From contig NZ_ALOU01000066.1 of NCBI RefSeq assembly GCF_000292345.1, positions 28,539 to 92,538 of the forward strand: 64,000 nucleotides of DNA. The letters are read 5' to 3'. Position 1 is the stretch's first letter; each line of letters opens with the position of its first letter. Source of the DNA: Cupriavidus sp. BIS7. GTDB lineage: Bacteria; Pseudomonadota; Gammaproteobacteria; Burkholderiales; Burkholderiaceae. Below, piece after piece: positions 27,398 through 36,403 of the stretch. Below the pieces are notes generated by a model. It searched no databases, had not been told where the DNA came from, and saw only the letters and a list, made by a program, of their open reading frames with translations. A program made the translations under genes and the position numbers.

Positions 27398-29365
27398 ATG
27401 CCGAAGGGAGTATATCTGCGCCATGCCGGCCGCATCGCCTGGCTTGCGTTCGCAGGTGCGTTGCTGGCCACGCCGGCCTATGCGCAAAAGCGTTTGCCCG
27501 CGCCTCAGAAGACGGTGCAGCAACAGCCGCCCGCACTGACCATTCCGACGGACCCGGATGACGCCTTCGTGGCGCTGCGCGACGCTGCCCGCAAGAATGA
27601 CGCCGACCGGGCCGCTGCCATCTCGGCCACGCTGGTCGATTACCCGATTCCGTCGTACGTCGAGTACTTCCGCATCAAGTCGCAGATGTTCGATTCGAGC
27701 GGCCAGGCCCGGATCGACACGCCCGACGCCGAGATCGCCGCGTTCCTGCAGCGCTACCAGGGCGAGGCGATTGCCGACCGCATGCGCAATGACTGGCTGC
27801 TGGTGCTGGGCAAGAAACGCGACTGGGCCAATTTCGATGTCCAGTATCCGCAGTTCGTGCTGAAGGACGACTCCCAGGTGGAGTGCTATGCACTGCTGTC
27901 TCGCGCGCTGAAGGGCCAGAACGTGGCCGCCGAATCGCGTGCGGCGCTGGTGGACCCGCGCTACTACGGCGAAGGCTGTGTCGACCTGATCAACTACCTC
28001 GCGCAGAGCCAGCAGATCCAGCGCGGCGACGTGGCCTTCCAGGCGCGCCAGGCGCTGGAGCAGAACTACACGACGCTGGCCGGCAAGATCGCCGCCGCCT
28101 TGCCCGATGCGCGCGTGGACGGCGACTCGCTGGCCACCGTGGTCAAGATGGCGCGCACGGATCCCAGCCAGGCCGCTTCCTATCTGGGAACGATTTCCGG
28201 CAACCTGTCGCGCGACGAGCAGGGCGCGGCGTGGGGCGTGGTCGGCCAGTTTGCCGCCAAGAAGCTGATGCCCGAGGCGGCCGGCTACTACCGCCGCCAG
28301 ATGGACCTGGGCGGCAACCAATGGCTGTCCGACGAAACGCAGGAGTGGCGCGTGCGCGCCGCGCTGCGTCAGGGTGACTGGAAGCAGGTGCGCCAGTCCA
28401 TTGAGTTGATGCGCCCCGAACTGCGTGCCAAGGACCCGGCGTGGACGTACTGGTACGGCCGCGCGCTCAAGGCCGATGGCCGCAACAATGACGCCCAGCA
28501 GCAGTTCCAGTCGATCGCGGGCCAGTTCAACTTCTACGGCCAGCTTGCCAGCGAGGAGCTGGGCAACCGTATCACGCTGCCGCCGCGGACCACGGTCAGC
28601 GACGCGGACGCGATGGCGATGCGCACGCGCCCCGGCTTCGTGCGTGCGCAGAAGTTCTATGACCTGAACCTTCGCTTCGAAGGCAATCGCGAGTGGAACT
28701 GGGAACTGCGTGGCATGAGCGACCGCGAACTGCTGGCCGCGGCCGAGTACGCGCGCAAGATCGAACTGCTCGATCGCACCGTCAACACGTCCGACCGTAC
28801 GAAGGCCGAACACGATTTCGCCCAGCGGTTCCCGATGCCGTATCGCGACATCATGCAGCGCGCCACCGACGAAGTCGGCCTCGACATGGCCTGGGCCTAT
28901 GGCCTGATCCGTCAGGAATCGCGCTTCATCATGAACGCACGGTCGTCGGCGGGCGCACATGGCTTGATGCAAGTGATGCCGGCCACGGCCAAGTACGTGG
29001 CGCGCAAGATCGGCATGGCCGATTTTTCGCCCACGATGATGGGAGACCCCAACATCAACATCATGCTCGGCACCAACTACATGAGCATGGTGCTGACGGA
29101 CCTGGACAGCTCCTGGACGCTGGCGTCGGCTGGCTACAACGCTGGCCCGGGCCGGCCCAAGGCGTGGCGTGCAAGCCTGTCGCGCCCCGTGGAAGGCGCG
29201 ATCTTTGCAGAGACGATCCCGTTCACCGAGACGCGGACGTACGTGAAGAATGTGCTTTCGAACGCTACGTACTATGCTGCATTGATGAGTGGCCGGCCCC
29301 AGTCGCTGAAAGACCGCCTGGGAATGGTCGCGCCGTCCTCGGTTACGACGACCAGCCTTCCCTGA
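27398..29365 (+). CDS. slt: Soluble lytic murein transglycosylase (Slt70 type)
   Basis: Periplasmic enzyme that cleaves peptidoglycan with formation of 1,6-anhydromuramic ends. The N-terminus is a signal peptide (IAWLAFAGALLATPAYAQ, cleavage after AYA likely). A long superhelical U-domain (about residues 50-430) is followed by the lysozyme-like domain: catalytic glutamate in YGLIRQESRF, then ARSSAGAHGLMQVMPATAK and AGYNAGPGRPKAWR. The 655 residues match Slt70. A short proline- and glutamine-rich stretch follows the signal peptide. It is a single gene, with the divergent cyclo-ligase upstream. Confidence 0.95.
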   Translation: MPKGVYLRHAGRIAWLAFAGALLATPAYAQKRLPAPQKTVQQQPPALTIPTDPDDAFVALRDAARKNDADRAAAISATLVDYPIPSYVEYFRIKSQMFDSSGQARIDTPDAEIAAFLQRYQGEAIADRMRNDWLLVLGKKRDWANFDVQYPQFVLKDDSQVECYALLSRALKGQNVAAESRAALVDPRYYGEGCVDLINYLAQSQQIQRGDVAFQARQALEQNYTTLAGKIAAALPDARVDGDSLATVVKMARTDPSQAASYLGTISGNLSRDEQGAAWGVVGQFAAKKLMPEAAGYYRRQMDLGGNQWLSDETQEWRVRAALRQGDWKQVRQSIELMRPELRAKDPAWTYWYGRALKADGRNNDAQQQFQSIAGQFNFYGQLASEELGNRITLPPRTTVSDADAMAMRTRPGFVRAQKFYDLNLRFEGNREWNWELRGMSDRELLAAAEYARKIELLDRTVNTSDRTKAEHDFAQRFPMPYRDIMQRATDEVGLDMAWAYGLIRQESRFIMNARSSAGAHGLMQVMPATAKYVARKIGMADFSPTMMGDPNINIMLGTNYMSMVLTDLDSSWTLASAGYNAGPGRPKAWRASLSRPVEGAIFAETIPFTETRTYVKNVLSNATYYAALMSGRPQSLKDRLGMVAPSSVTTTSLP

Positions 29366-29456
29366 GCCTGAACCGGCACTCTGACGGGGCGGTGGGCCCC
29401 GTGGCCACGGACGCGCGCATCGACGCCTGCGTAACGTGATCGTCACGGAGCCCACC

Positions 29457-30479
29457 ATGCAGACCAGCAATGTTCTCGTCATCGGGGGCGCCGGTTTCAT
29501 CGGCAGCCACCTCGTCTCCCGCCTGGCCGGAGCGGCCAGCGCCTCCGGCGCGCCGCTCGATCCGGCCACCAATCCCGATAGTCCCATCGCGCCCGACCGC
29601 ATCATCGTCGGCACGCGCAATATCGAGCATGCCCAGCACCTGCTGCTGCTGCCACGCGTGGAGGTGGTCGAGCTCGGCCTGGCCGACGATGCCGTGCTTG
29701 ACGATGCGATCGGCTCGCTTGGCGTCGATGGCATCGTCGTCAACCTGGTGGGTGTGCTGCACGGTGACCGCGGCGAACCCTACGGCCCGCAGTTTGCCGC
29801 CGCGCATGTCTACCTGCCGCGCCAGCTTGCCGATGCCTGCAAGCGCACCGGGGTCCGCCGGTTGATTCACATGAGCGCGCTTGGCGCCGACGTGGAAGGC
29901 CCGTCGATGTATCTGCGCAGCAAGGGCGAGGGCGAGCGCATCGTGCGGGACAGCGGGCTGGACTGGACGATCTTCCGGCCGTCCGTCGTATTCGGCCCCG
30001 ACGACCATTTCCTGAACCTGTTCGCCCAGTTGCAGCAGATGGCGCCCGTGGTGCCGCTGGCATGCGCCCACGCGCGGTTCCAGCCAGTGTTCGTGATGGA
30101 TGTGGTGCAGGCCTTCGTCAATGCCATGGTCAATCCGGAGACGGTGGGCCAAACCTACGACATCGGCGGGCCACAGGTCTATACGCTGGAGGAGCTGGTG
30201 CGCTTTGCCGGCCAGGCGTCCGGCCATCCAAGGCCTGTCATCGCGCTGCCCGACGCGCTGGCACGGATACAGGCTGCGGTGCTCGAACACATGCCGGGCG
30301 GAGCGGTGCTGTCGCGCGACAATCTCGACTCGATGCGGCTCGACAACGTGCTGGCGCACCCGATGGCGTCGGAGCTTGGCCTGCATCCGGTCAGCCTGGA
30401 GGTGGTGATGACGGACGTGCTGTCCGGCCGCAATCGCGATAACGTGCTGCAGGTCATGCGCGGCAGTGTGCATCGTTGA
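29457..30479 (+). CDS. NAD(P)-dependent epimerase-type protein, NDUFA9-like
   Basis: Atypical short-chain dehydrogenase fold of 340 residues, resembling the complex I subunit NDUFA9 and its bacterial homologues. The dinucleotide-binding motif is VLVIGGAGFIGSHLVSRL; DGIVVNLVGVLHG, HMSALGAD and TIFRPSVVFGPDDHFLN follow the subfamily. The Y-K catalytic pair of true epimerases appears as YLRSKGEGE. The start is ATG 29457 with GGAG eight bases upstream; an upstream GTG at 29436 is less likely. In many proteobacteria this gene lies next to cca, as it does here (two genes away). Its role is not established. Confidence 0.85.
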   Translation: MQTSNVLVIGGAGFIGSHLVSRLAGAASASGAPLDPATNPDSPIAPDRIIVGTRNIEHAQHLLLLPRVEVVELGLADDAVLDDAIGSLGVDGIVVNLVGVLHGDRGEPYGPQFAAAHVYLPRQLADACKRTGVRRLIHMSALGADVEGPSMYLRSKGEGERIVRDSGLDWTIFRPSVVFGPDDHFLNLFAQLQQMAPVVPLACAHARFQPVFVMDVVQAFVNAMVNPETVGQTYDIGGPQVYTLEELVRFAGQASGHPRPVIALPDALARIQAAVLEHMPGGAVLSRDNLDSMRLDNVLAHPMASELGLHPVSLEVVMTDVLSGRNRDNVLQVMRGSVHR

Positions 30480-30632
30480 CGCACGGCTGCGCAGTCCGAT
30501 GTGATCCTGGCTCACAGGCTTGCGAACGCATTTCGTTTGGAATGTGCTGCCCGAGGCCGATAGAATGATCGGTTCGCGGCTGCGCCGCCGCGCCCGCGAA
30601 TTCTTCCGATCTCCGTCCCCCAAGGATCTGCG

Positions 30633-31322
30633 ATGAAGCTTGTCATCGGCAACAAAAACTACTCCTCCTGGTCGCTGCGCCCATGGATGCTGTTGCGCCA
30701 GGCCGGCATTGATTTCGAGGAAATCCCGGTACGCCTGTTCACGAAGGAATTCGCGGCCGAGATCGCGCGCTACTCGCCGGCCGGCAAGGTGCCAGCGCTG
30801 ATCGACGGTGATGTGACCGTGTGGGATTCGCTGTCGATTTGCGAATACGTCGCCGAGCGCTTTCCGGCCAAGGCGCTGTGGCCCGTGGACGCCGCCGCGC
30901 GTGCGGTGGCGCGTTCGGTCTGCGCCGAGATGCATTCGGGCTTTGGCGACCTGCGCAGCCAGATGCCGATGAACGTGACGGCCATTCTGCCGGGCCTGGG
31001 CTGGAATGTGGCCGTGCAGCGCGATATCGACCGCATTGCCGCCATCTGGACCGACCTGCGCACGCGCCATGGCGCCTCGGGCCCGTTCCTGTTCGGCAGC
31101 TTCACGATTGCCGACGCGTTCTACGCGCCGGTGGTCAGCCGCTTTGCCACCTACGGCGTGCACCTGCCCGAAGTGGCGAAGGCCTACGCGGACTTCGTGC
31201 TGGCGCTGCCGGTGATGCAGGAATGGGTGGCCGCGGCGCGCGAGGAGCGGGATTTCGTTCCGTCCGACGAACCGTATCGCACCGCGCCGGACCGTCCGGA
31301 CGCCATCATCGTTTCGGGCTGA
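30633..31322 (+). CDS. Glutathione S-transferase family protein
   Basis: 229-residue cytosolic protein with an N-terminal thioredoxin-like domain starting MKLVIGNKNYSSWSLRPWM, where the serine of SSW is the likely glutathione-activating residue, and the cis-proline segment GKVPALIDGDVTVWDSLSI. The C-terminal helical domain follows from about residue 90 (FTIADAFYAPVVSRF). It ends four bases before cca, so the two genes are probably co-transcribed. Substrate unknown. Confidence 0.92.
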   Translation: MKLVIGNKNYSSWSLRPWMLLRQAGIDFEEIPVRLFTKEFAAEIARYSPAGKVPALIDGDVTVWDSLSICEYVAERFPAKALWPVDAAARAVARSVCAEMHSGFGDLRSQMPMNVTAILPGLGWNVAVQRDIDRIAAIWTDLRTRHGASGPFLFGSFTIADAFYAPVVSRFATYGVHLPEVAKAYADFVLALPVMQEWVAAAREERDFVPSDEPYRTAPDRPDAIIVSG

Positions 31323-31325
31323 CCC

Positions 31326-32567
31326 ATGCAGGTGTACGCAGTCGGCGGGGCCATCCGCGACAAACTGCTCGGACTGTCGAGCCAGGACCGTGACTACGTC
31401 GTGGTGGGCGCCACGCCCGCCGCGATGGAGGCTGCCGGCTTCAAGCCGGTGGGCAAGGACTTCCCGGTCTTTCTGCATCCGGTAACGAAGGCCGAGTACG
31501 CGCTGGCGCGCACCGAGCGCAAGACCGCCGTTGGCTACAAGGGTTTTGCGTTCTACACGGGCGCCGACGTGACGCTTGAGGAAGACCTCGTGCGGCGCGA
31601 CCTGACCATCAACGCCATGGCGCAGGCCGTGGACGAGCACGGCAACCTGGTCGGCCCCGTCATCGACCCGTATGGCGGCCAGAAGGACCTGGCCGCGCGC
31701 CAGTTCCGCCACGTGTCAGAGGCGTTTGCCGAAGACCCTGTGAGGATCCTGCGCGCAGCACGTTTCGCCGCGCGCTTCCAAAGTTTCGCCGTGGCACCGG
31801 AAACGGTCGCGCTGATGCGCAAGATGGCCGATGAGGGCGAGGTGGATGCGCTGGTGCCCGAGCGCGTCTGGCAGGAACTGGCGCGCGGGCTGATGGAGGA
31901 CATGCCGTCGCGCATGTTCGATGTGCTGCGCGAGTGCGGCGCACTCGCGCGCCTGCTGCCCGAGCTGGACAGGCTCTGGGGCGTGCCGCAGCGCGCGGAC
32001 TACCATCCGGAGGTCGATACCGGCGTGCACGTGATGATGGTCATCGACTACGCGGCAAGCGTGGGCGCGCCGTTGCCGGTGCGCTTCGCCGCGCTGGCGC
32101 ACGATCTTGGCAAGGGCACCACGCCCGATCATGTGCTGCCGCGCCATATCGGCCATGAACAACGCAGTGTCGATCTGCTGGAAGCCGTCTGCCAGCGCCT
32201 GCGCGTGCCGAATGATTGCCGCGAATTGGCTGTGGTGGTGGCGCGCGAGCACGGCAATATTCATCGCTGCACCGAGTTTGGCGCTGCAGCGCTGACGCGT
32301 CTGGTGGAGCGGTGCGATGCGTTGCGCAAGCCGGAGCGCTTTGCCGAGATACTGCTGGCCTGCGAGGCCGACGCACGCGGGCGCCTGGGATTCGAGCAGA
32401 AAGACTATCCGCAAACGGCGCTGCTGCTGGCCGCGCGCGAAGCGGCGGCATCCGTGGACGCCGGCGCCATCGCAAAGGCCTGCGGGGACAGGGTCGACCT
32501 GATCAGGGACCGCGTGCACCAGGCGCGCGTGGCGGCGGTGGCGCAGCAGCTGGCGTTGTCGGAATAA
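31326..32567 (+). CDS. cca: Multifunctional CCA tRNA nucleotidyltransferase
   Basis: Adds or repairs the 3'-CCA of tRNAs. The N-terminal class II nucleotidyltransferase domain shows GGAIRDKLLGL and DRDYVVVG with the metal-binding acidic residues; RRDLTINAMA and the EDPVRILRAARFAARF helix are present. A C-terminal HD domain (PEVDTGVHVMMV, LAHDLGKGTTPD) gives the phosphohydrolase activity of the multifunctional form. Length is 413 residues, as in E. coli. Confidence 0.97.
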   Translation: MQVYAVGGAIRDKLLGLSSQDRDYVVVGATPAAMEAAGFKPVGKDFPVFLHPVTKAEYALARTERKTAVGYKGFAFYTGADVTLEEDLVRRDLTINAMAQAVDEHGNLVGPVIDPYGGQKDLAARQFRHVSEAFAEDPVRILRAARFAARFQSFAVAPETVALMRKMADEGEVDALVPERVWQELARGLMEDMPSRMFDVLRECGALARLLPELDRLWGVPQRADYHPEVDTGVHVMMVIDYAASVGAPLPVRFAALAHDLGKGTTPDHVLPRHIGHEQRSVDLLEAVCQRLRVPNDCRELAVVVAREHGNIHRCTEFGAAALTRLVERCDALRKPERFAEILLACEADARGRLGFEQKDYPQTALLLAAREAAASVDAGAIAKACGDRVDLIRDRVHQARVAAVAQQLALSE

Positions 32568-32594
32568 GAGAGGCGTATCGAATGCTGTCGGTTG

Positions 32595-32646
32595 GCTCCC
32601 CTCTCCCGCGCGCGGGAGAGGGGCAGGGGCAGGGGAGGGGAGGGGG
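32595..32646. repeat. Palindromic repeat copy after cca
   Basis: CTCCCCTCTCCCGCG pairs with CGCGGGAGAGGGG (about 32597-32623), followed by a run of AGGGG units and GGGCCAGCGCTGGAAC. It shares both hairpin core and 3' flank with the copy after thiE. It lies between the cca stop and the convergent DUF2905 gene. Confidence 0.85.
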
Positions 32647-32676
32647 CCAGCGCTGGAACAACTACAGCAATCGCGA

Positions 32677-32871
32677 CTACAACAATCGCCCAATCACCAG
32701 CGCCACCAGCGACAACACAATCGTCGAGGCGAACGGAAGTACATAATCGCGCCCGAACAGCCGGAACCGCACGTCTCCCGGCAGGCGCCCAAGTCCGATC
32801 TTCTGCAGCCACGGTAGCGAGGCCGACAGCACGATCACGCAGAGGAATATGGTGAACGTCCAGCGCAACAT
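32677..32871 (-). CDS. DUF2905 small membrane protein
   Basis: 64-residue inner-membrane protein with two helices (WTFTIFLCVIVLSASLPWL and FASTIVLSLVALVIGRLL) joined by GRLPGDVRFRLFGRDYVLP. That linker is the signature of the DUF2905 family, which has no known function. It starts three bases after the MidA-like gene stop, so it is probably the last gene of that two-gene transcript. Confidence 0.9.
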   Translation of the reverse strand: MLRWTFTIFLCVIVLSASLPWLQKIGLGRLPGDVRFRLFGRDYVLPFASTIVLSLVALVIGRLL

Positions 32872-32874
32872 GGC

Positions 32875-34083
32875 TTAGTCGATGTCCTGAAGCGCGAACG
32901 CGCGATCGCCGCGCGCGAAGCCGTCGAGCGGCAATGCATCGTCGATACCGCGCGTGAGCGCGATGACCTTGAACAGCTCGCCCATCTCCGCTTCCGACAG
33001 CAGCTTCTGTACCGCGTTGGCCTGTGGCAGGAACGCGCGTGCGTCGCTCGGGTCCAGCGACATCATCAGGTCGGTGATGCCGGCATTCATCAGGAAACGC
33101 GCCTGCGAGGCAAAGCCGGACACGCTCAGGCCGGCCTCGACGGCCGCATGGGCGATGCCGCTGAAGTTCACGTGCGCGGTAATGTCCTGCAGCCCCGGGT
33201 AGAGGAACGGGTCCGGGTGGGCGTGGTGCCGGTAGTGGCACATCAGCGTGCCGCCCGTGCGGTGCGGGTGGTAGTACTCCGGCGCCGGGAAGCCGTAGTC
33301 GATGAAAAAGGCCGCGCCACGCGCGAGCATCGCACCCACGGCGCGCGTGAAGCCTTCCGCCTCGGCATGGGTCTCGGTGACGAAATCGTGGTCGCCGAGA
33401 ATCGTGTGCAGCACGGCGGGAAGCGCGCCGTCTTCCAGCGGCCGGTCCTCGAAGGTGAAGGTCTCGGCGCCGGGCTTGCCGTCCTTGCCGCAGACCACAC
33501 CACGTTCATGCCAGCGTCCGCCAATGCGCGCGAACAGCCGTACCGGCATCGCGTCGAGCACCTCGTTGCCGATCACCACGCCTTCGAAGCGGTCGGGCAG
33601 GGCGTCCAGCCAGGTGACGCGCCCGGCCAGATGCGGGGCGCGCTGGGCAAGCGTGTCCTGCTGGCGCGTGCGCAGTTCGCCCGACAACTCGACGATCTGG
33701 TACGTATCGGGCAACGCGTCCTCGGCTTCCAGCGCAAGCAGCAGGTCGGCGGCCAGCCGGCCCGTGCCGGCACCGAATTCCATCACGCGCGGCAGGTTCA
33801 TGCGGATCAGCGGCGCGAACTGGCGCGCCAGGGTGCGCGCAAAGAACGGCGTCAGTTCGGGGGCGGTGATGAAGTCGCTGCCATCGTTGACGTCGCGGCC
33901 GAACTTGGCCGCGCCGCCACTGTAGTAGCCGAGCCGCGGCGCGTAGAGCGCCAGCGACATGTAGCGGTCGAAGCCGATCCAGCCGCCGGCGGCATCAATG
34001 GCGCCCGCAATAGAGACGGAAAGAGCCGCGGAGGCGTCGAGCGCATCGGCGGAGGGAAGGGGTAGACTAGCAACTTTCTGCAT
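32875..34083 (-). CDS. MidA/NDUFAF7-type SAM-dependent methyltransferase
   Basis: Homologue of the mitochondrial complex I assembly factor MidA/NDUFAF7, a class I methyltransferase that methylates an arginine of a complex I subunit in eukaryotes. The N-terminal SLALYAPRLGYYSGG and FITAPELTPFFARTLARQ, the SAM-binding EFGAGTGRLAADLLLAL and the DYGFPAPEYYHPHRTGGTL segment (part) are typical. From ATG 34083 the protein has 402 residues; the frame is open 21 codons further but would run into the divergent gene. The start codons of this gene and the pteridine reductase are only 16 bases apart. Confidence 0.9.
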   Translation of the reverse strand: MQKVASLPLPSADALDASAALSVSIAGAIDAAGGWIGFDRYMSLALYAPRLGYYSGGAAKFGRDVNDGSDFITAPELTPFFARTLARQFAPLIRMNLPRVMEFGAGTGRLAADLLLALEAEDALPDTYQIVELSGELRTRQQDTLAQRAPHLAGRVTWLDALPDRFEGVVIGNEVLDAMPVRLFARIGGRWHERGVVCGKDGKPGAETFTFEDRPLEDGALPAVLHTILGDHDFVTETHAEAEGFTRAVGAMLARGAAFFIDYGFPAPEYYHPHRTGGTLMCHYRHHAHPDPFLYPGLQDITAHVNFSGIAHAAVEAGLSVSGFASQARFLMNAGITDLMMSLDPSDARAFLPQANAVQKLLSEAEMGELFKVIALTRGIDDALPLDGFARGDRAFALQDID

Positions 34084-34099
34084 ACCGCGAATTGTAGCA

Positions 34100-34918
34100 A
34101 TGCCAGATTCACAGACTTCAGGCGCTTCGCAAACTTCCAGCGCCAAATCTCATGGCGTGGCGCTTGTCACCGGCGGCGCACGCCGCCTGGGCCGTGCCAT
34201 CGCCCTTGAACTCGCCGTGCAGGGCTGGGACGTAGCCATCCACTGCAACCGCTCGCGCGATGAAGCCGAGGCGCTGGCCACGCAGATCCGCAGCCTGGGC
34301 CGCCGCGCCACCGTGCTGCAGGCCGACCTGTCCGACGAGGCCGCCACCAGCAAGTTGATTCCGGCCTGTATCGATGCGCTGGGCGCGCCGGCCTGCCTGG
34401 TCAACAATGCCTCGCTGTTCCAGTACGACGTGGCCACCAGCTTCTCGTATGGATCGCTCGATACCCATATGCGCACCAACGTGGCGGCGCCGCTGCTGCT
34501 GGCGCGTGAGATGCACAAGGCGCTTGGTGCCGATGGCAACGAGGCCGAGCAGCGCGGCGTGGTGATCAACCTGCTGGACCAGAAGCTGAACAACCTGAAC
34601 CCCGACTTCCTGTCGTACACGCTGTCCAAGGCCGCCCTGCAGACCGCCACCGTACAGCTTGCGCAGGCACTGGCGCCGCGCTTGCGCGTGGTGGGCGTGG
34701 CGCCTGGCATCACGCTGGTGTCCGGCGACCAGTCCGACCCGGGCTTCGTGCGCGCGCATGGGATGACCCCGCTGCGCAAGTCGTCCACGCCGGAAGACAT
34801 CGCGCAGGCCGTGGCCTATCTGGCCGTGGCGCGCGCCGTGACCGGCACAACCCTGTACGTCGATGGCGGCCAGCACCTGATGCCGCTGGCCCGCGACGTG
34901 ATGTTCCTGACCGAATAA
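34100..34918 (+). CDS. folM: Pteridine reductase / FolM-type short-chain dehydrogenase
   Basis: NADPH-dependent SDR of 272 residues. The cofactor motif VTGGARRLGRAIA with TGGARR is the pteridine-reductase variant of TGXXXGXG, and the catalytic pair is in SYTLSKAAL; LVNNASLFQYD completes the core. FolM reduces dihydromonapterin and, weakly, dihydrofolate. Its place 20 bases before folB (dihydroneopterin aldolase) supports a pterin role. The gene symbol is by family and context; PTR1-like reductase is the other reading. The first 13 residues are serine-rich and probably disordered. Confidence 0.85.
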   Translation: MPDSQTSGASQTSSAKSHGVALVTGGARRLGRAIALELAVQGWDVAIHCNRSRDEAEALATQIRSLGRRATVLQADLSDEAATSKLIPACIDALGAPACLVNNASLFQYDVATSFSYGSLDTHMRTNVAAPLLLAREMHKALGADGNEAEQRGVVINLLDQKLNNLNPDFLSYTLSKAALQTATVQLAQALAPRLRVVGVAPGITLVSGDQSDPGFVRAHGMTPLRKSSTPEDIAQAVAYLAVARAVTGTTLYVDGGQHLMPLARDVMFLTE

Positions 34919-34938
34919 GCAGTTCCGAGTACCTGACC

Positions 34939-35337
34939 ATGACCTTTGCCGCCCTTTCCCACCCCAGCCTGCAAGACTGCCGCCGCATGTTCCTGCGCAA
35001 CTTCGAAGTGCAGATCAACATCGGCGTGCATGAATTCGAGAAAAAGGGCGAACAGCGCGTTCTCGTCAATATCGACCTGTTCGTGTCGCTGGCCGAAACC
35101 ACGCCGCACGCCGACAAGCTCGAGGAAGTGGTGGACTACGACTTCATGCGCAACACCGTGGCCGCGCGCATGGCCCAGGGCCATATCCACCTGCAGGAAA
35201 CGCTGTGCGACGACGTGGCGCGCGCCATGCTGCAGCATCCCAAGGTGCGCGCCGTGCGCGTGTCCACCGAGAAGCCCGATGTCTACCCCGACTGCGATGC
35301 CGTTGGCGTGGAGGTGTTTCACATCAAGAAGGACTGA
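34939..35337 (+). CDS. folB: Dihydroneopterin aldolase
   Basis: Folate-pathway enzyme that releases glycolaldehyde from dihydroneopterin. 132 residues with INIGVHEFEKKGEQRVLVNI near the N-terminus and VDYDFMRNTV, HLQETLCDDVARAML in the middle. A histidine- and glutamate-containing N-terminus and the invariant lysine (VRVSTEKPDVYPDC) fit the family. Follows the pteridine reductase by 20 bases and precedes ttcA by about 100. Confidence 0.95.
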   Translation: MTFAALSHPSLQDCRRMFLRNFEVQINIGVHEFEKKGEQRVLVNIDLFVSLAETTPHADKLEEVVDYDFMRNTVAARMAQGHIHLQETLCDDVARAMLQHPKVRAVRVSTEKPDVYPDCDAVGVEVFHIKKD

Positions 35338-35442
35338 GCACCCGGGCCGCGCGCCCACGTGGATGTGCGCTGGCTCCAGTAGAATGTTGGCCCGTTGAAT
35401 CCGGGCCATTGTTCAGCGCCCGCACTGATCCAGGTATGTCAT

Positions 35443-36378
35443 ATGAGTCACTCCGCTAACTTCTACCGCCTTGAAACACGCCTGCAATCGCTGACCGGCA
35501 AGGCCATTGGCGACTTCGGCATGATCGAGGACGGCGACACCGTGCTGGTCTGCATGAGTGGCGGCAAGGACTCATACACGATGCTTTCGGTGCTGATGGC
35601 GCTGCAGAAACGCGCGCCGATCCAGTTCAAGCTGATTGCGATGAACCTGGACCAGAAGCAGCCCGGCTTCCCCGAGCACATCCTGCCGGAGTACCTGAAG
35701 GCACAAGGCGTGGAGTACGTGATCGTCGAGGCGGACACCTACTCGATCGTCAAGGAGAAGGTGCCCGAGGGCAAGACCACGTGCTCGCTGTGCTCGCGCC
35801 TGCGCCGTGGCGTGATCTACCGCACGGCCAAGGAGCTGGGCGCCAACAAGATCGCGCTGGGCCACCATCGGGACGACATCGTCAACACGTTCTTCCTGAA
35901 CATGTTCTTCGGCGGCAAGATGAAGGCGATGCCGCCGAAGCTGGCCACCGACGACGGCCAGCACATCGTGATCCGTCCGCTGGCGTATTGCCCGGAGAAG
36001 GACATCGCGTCGTATGCGCGAGCGATGCAGTTCCCGATCATCCCGTGCAACCTGTGCGGCTCGCAGGAAAACCTGCAGCGCAAGAAGGTGAGCGAGATGC
36101 TGCAGGCGTGGGAACGCGAAAATCCCGGCCGGATCGACAACATCTTCTCGTCGCTGCGCAACGTGGTGCCGTCGCACCTGGCAGATACCGAACTGTTCCC
36201 GTTCACCGGGCTGGCCACTGGCCTGGCCAAGGTCGACGAGGCATCACTGTTCGGTGAGACCACCTACAGCCAGCAGGCGCTGACCTTCACGGGCAATGTC
36301 GAGGCAAACCGCATGGAATTCGTGCGGTTCGACAAGATCCAGAAGGGCTCGGAGCAGGCCTCGGAACCGGCAGCCTGA
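35443..36378 (+). CDS. ttcA: tRNA-cytidine(32) 2-sulfurtransferase
   Basis: Iron-sulfur enzyme that thiolates C32 of certain tRNAs. 311 residues. The ATP PP-loop is MSGGKDSYTM; the cysteine pairs CSLC and CNLC, one in CSLCSRLRRGVIY and one in PCNLCGSQE, hold the cluster; GHHRDDIVNTFFLN and GGKMKAMPP are family segments. ATG 35443 gives MSHSANFYRLETRL and a normal length. Confidence 0.97.
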   Translation: MSHSANFYRLETRLQSLTGKAIGDFGMIEDGDTVLVCMSGGKDSYTMLSVLMALQKRAPIQFKLIAMNLDQKQPGFPEHILPEYLKAQGVEYVIVEADTYSIVKEKVPEGKTTCSLCSRLRRGVIYRTAKELGANKIALGHHRDDIVNTFFLNMFFGGKMKAMPPKLATDDGQHIVIRPLAYCPEKDIASYARAMQFPIIPCNLCGSQENLQRKKVSEMLQAWERENPGRIDNIFSSLRNVVPSHLADTELFPFTGLATGLAKVDEASLFGETTYSQQALTFTGNVEANRMEFVRFDKIQKGSEQASEPAA

Positions 36379-36403
36379 GACAGGCCGGCCGGGGGCGCAG
36401 CGC

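Noticed and set aside
27251..29743. Open minus-strand frame of over 800 codons upstream of the cyclo-ligase
   Set aside because: It is antisense to the slt gene, is rich in Arg, His and Ala as expected from high-GC reverse frames, and matches no family. Only the last 202 codons from ATG 27250 are the real cyclo-ligase.
29343..31712. 789-codon minus-strand frame opposite the NDUFA9-like, GST and cca genes
   Set aside because: Antisense artefact spanning three real plus-strand genes.
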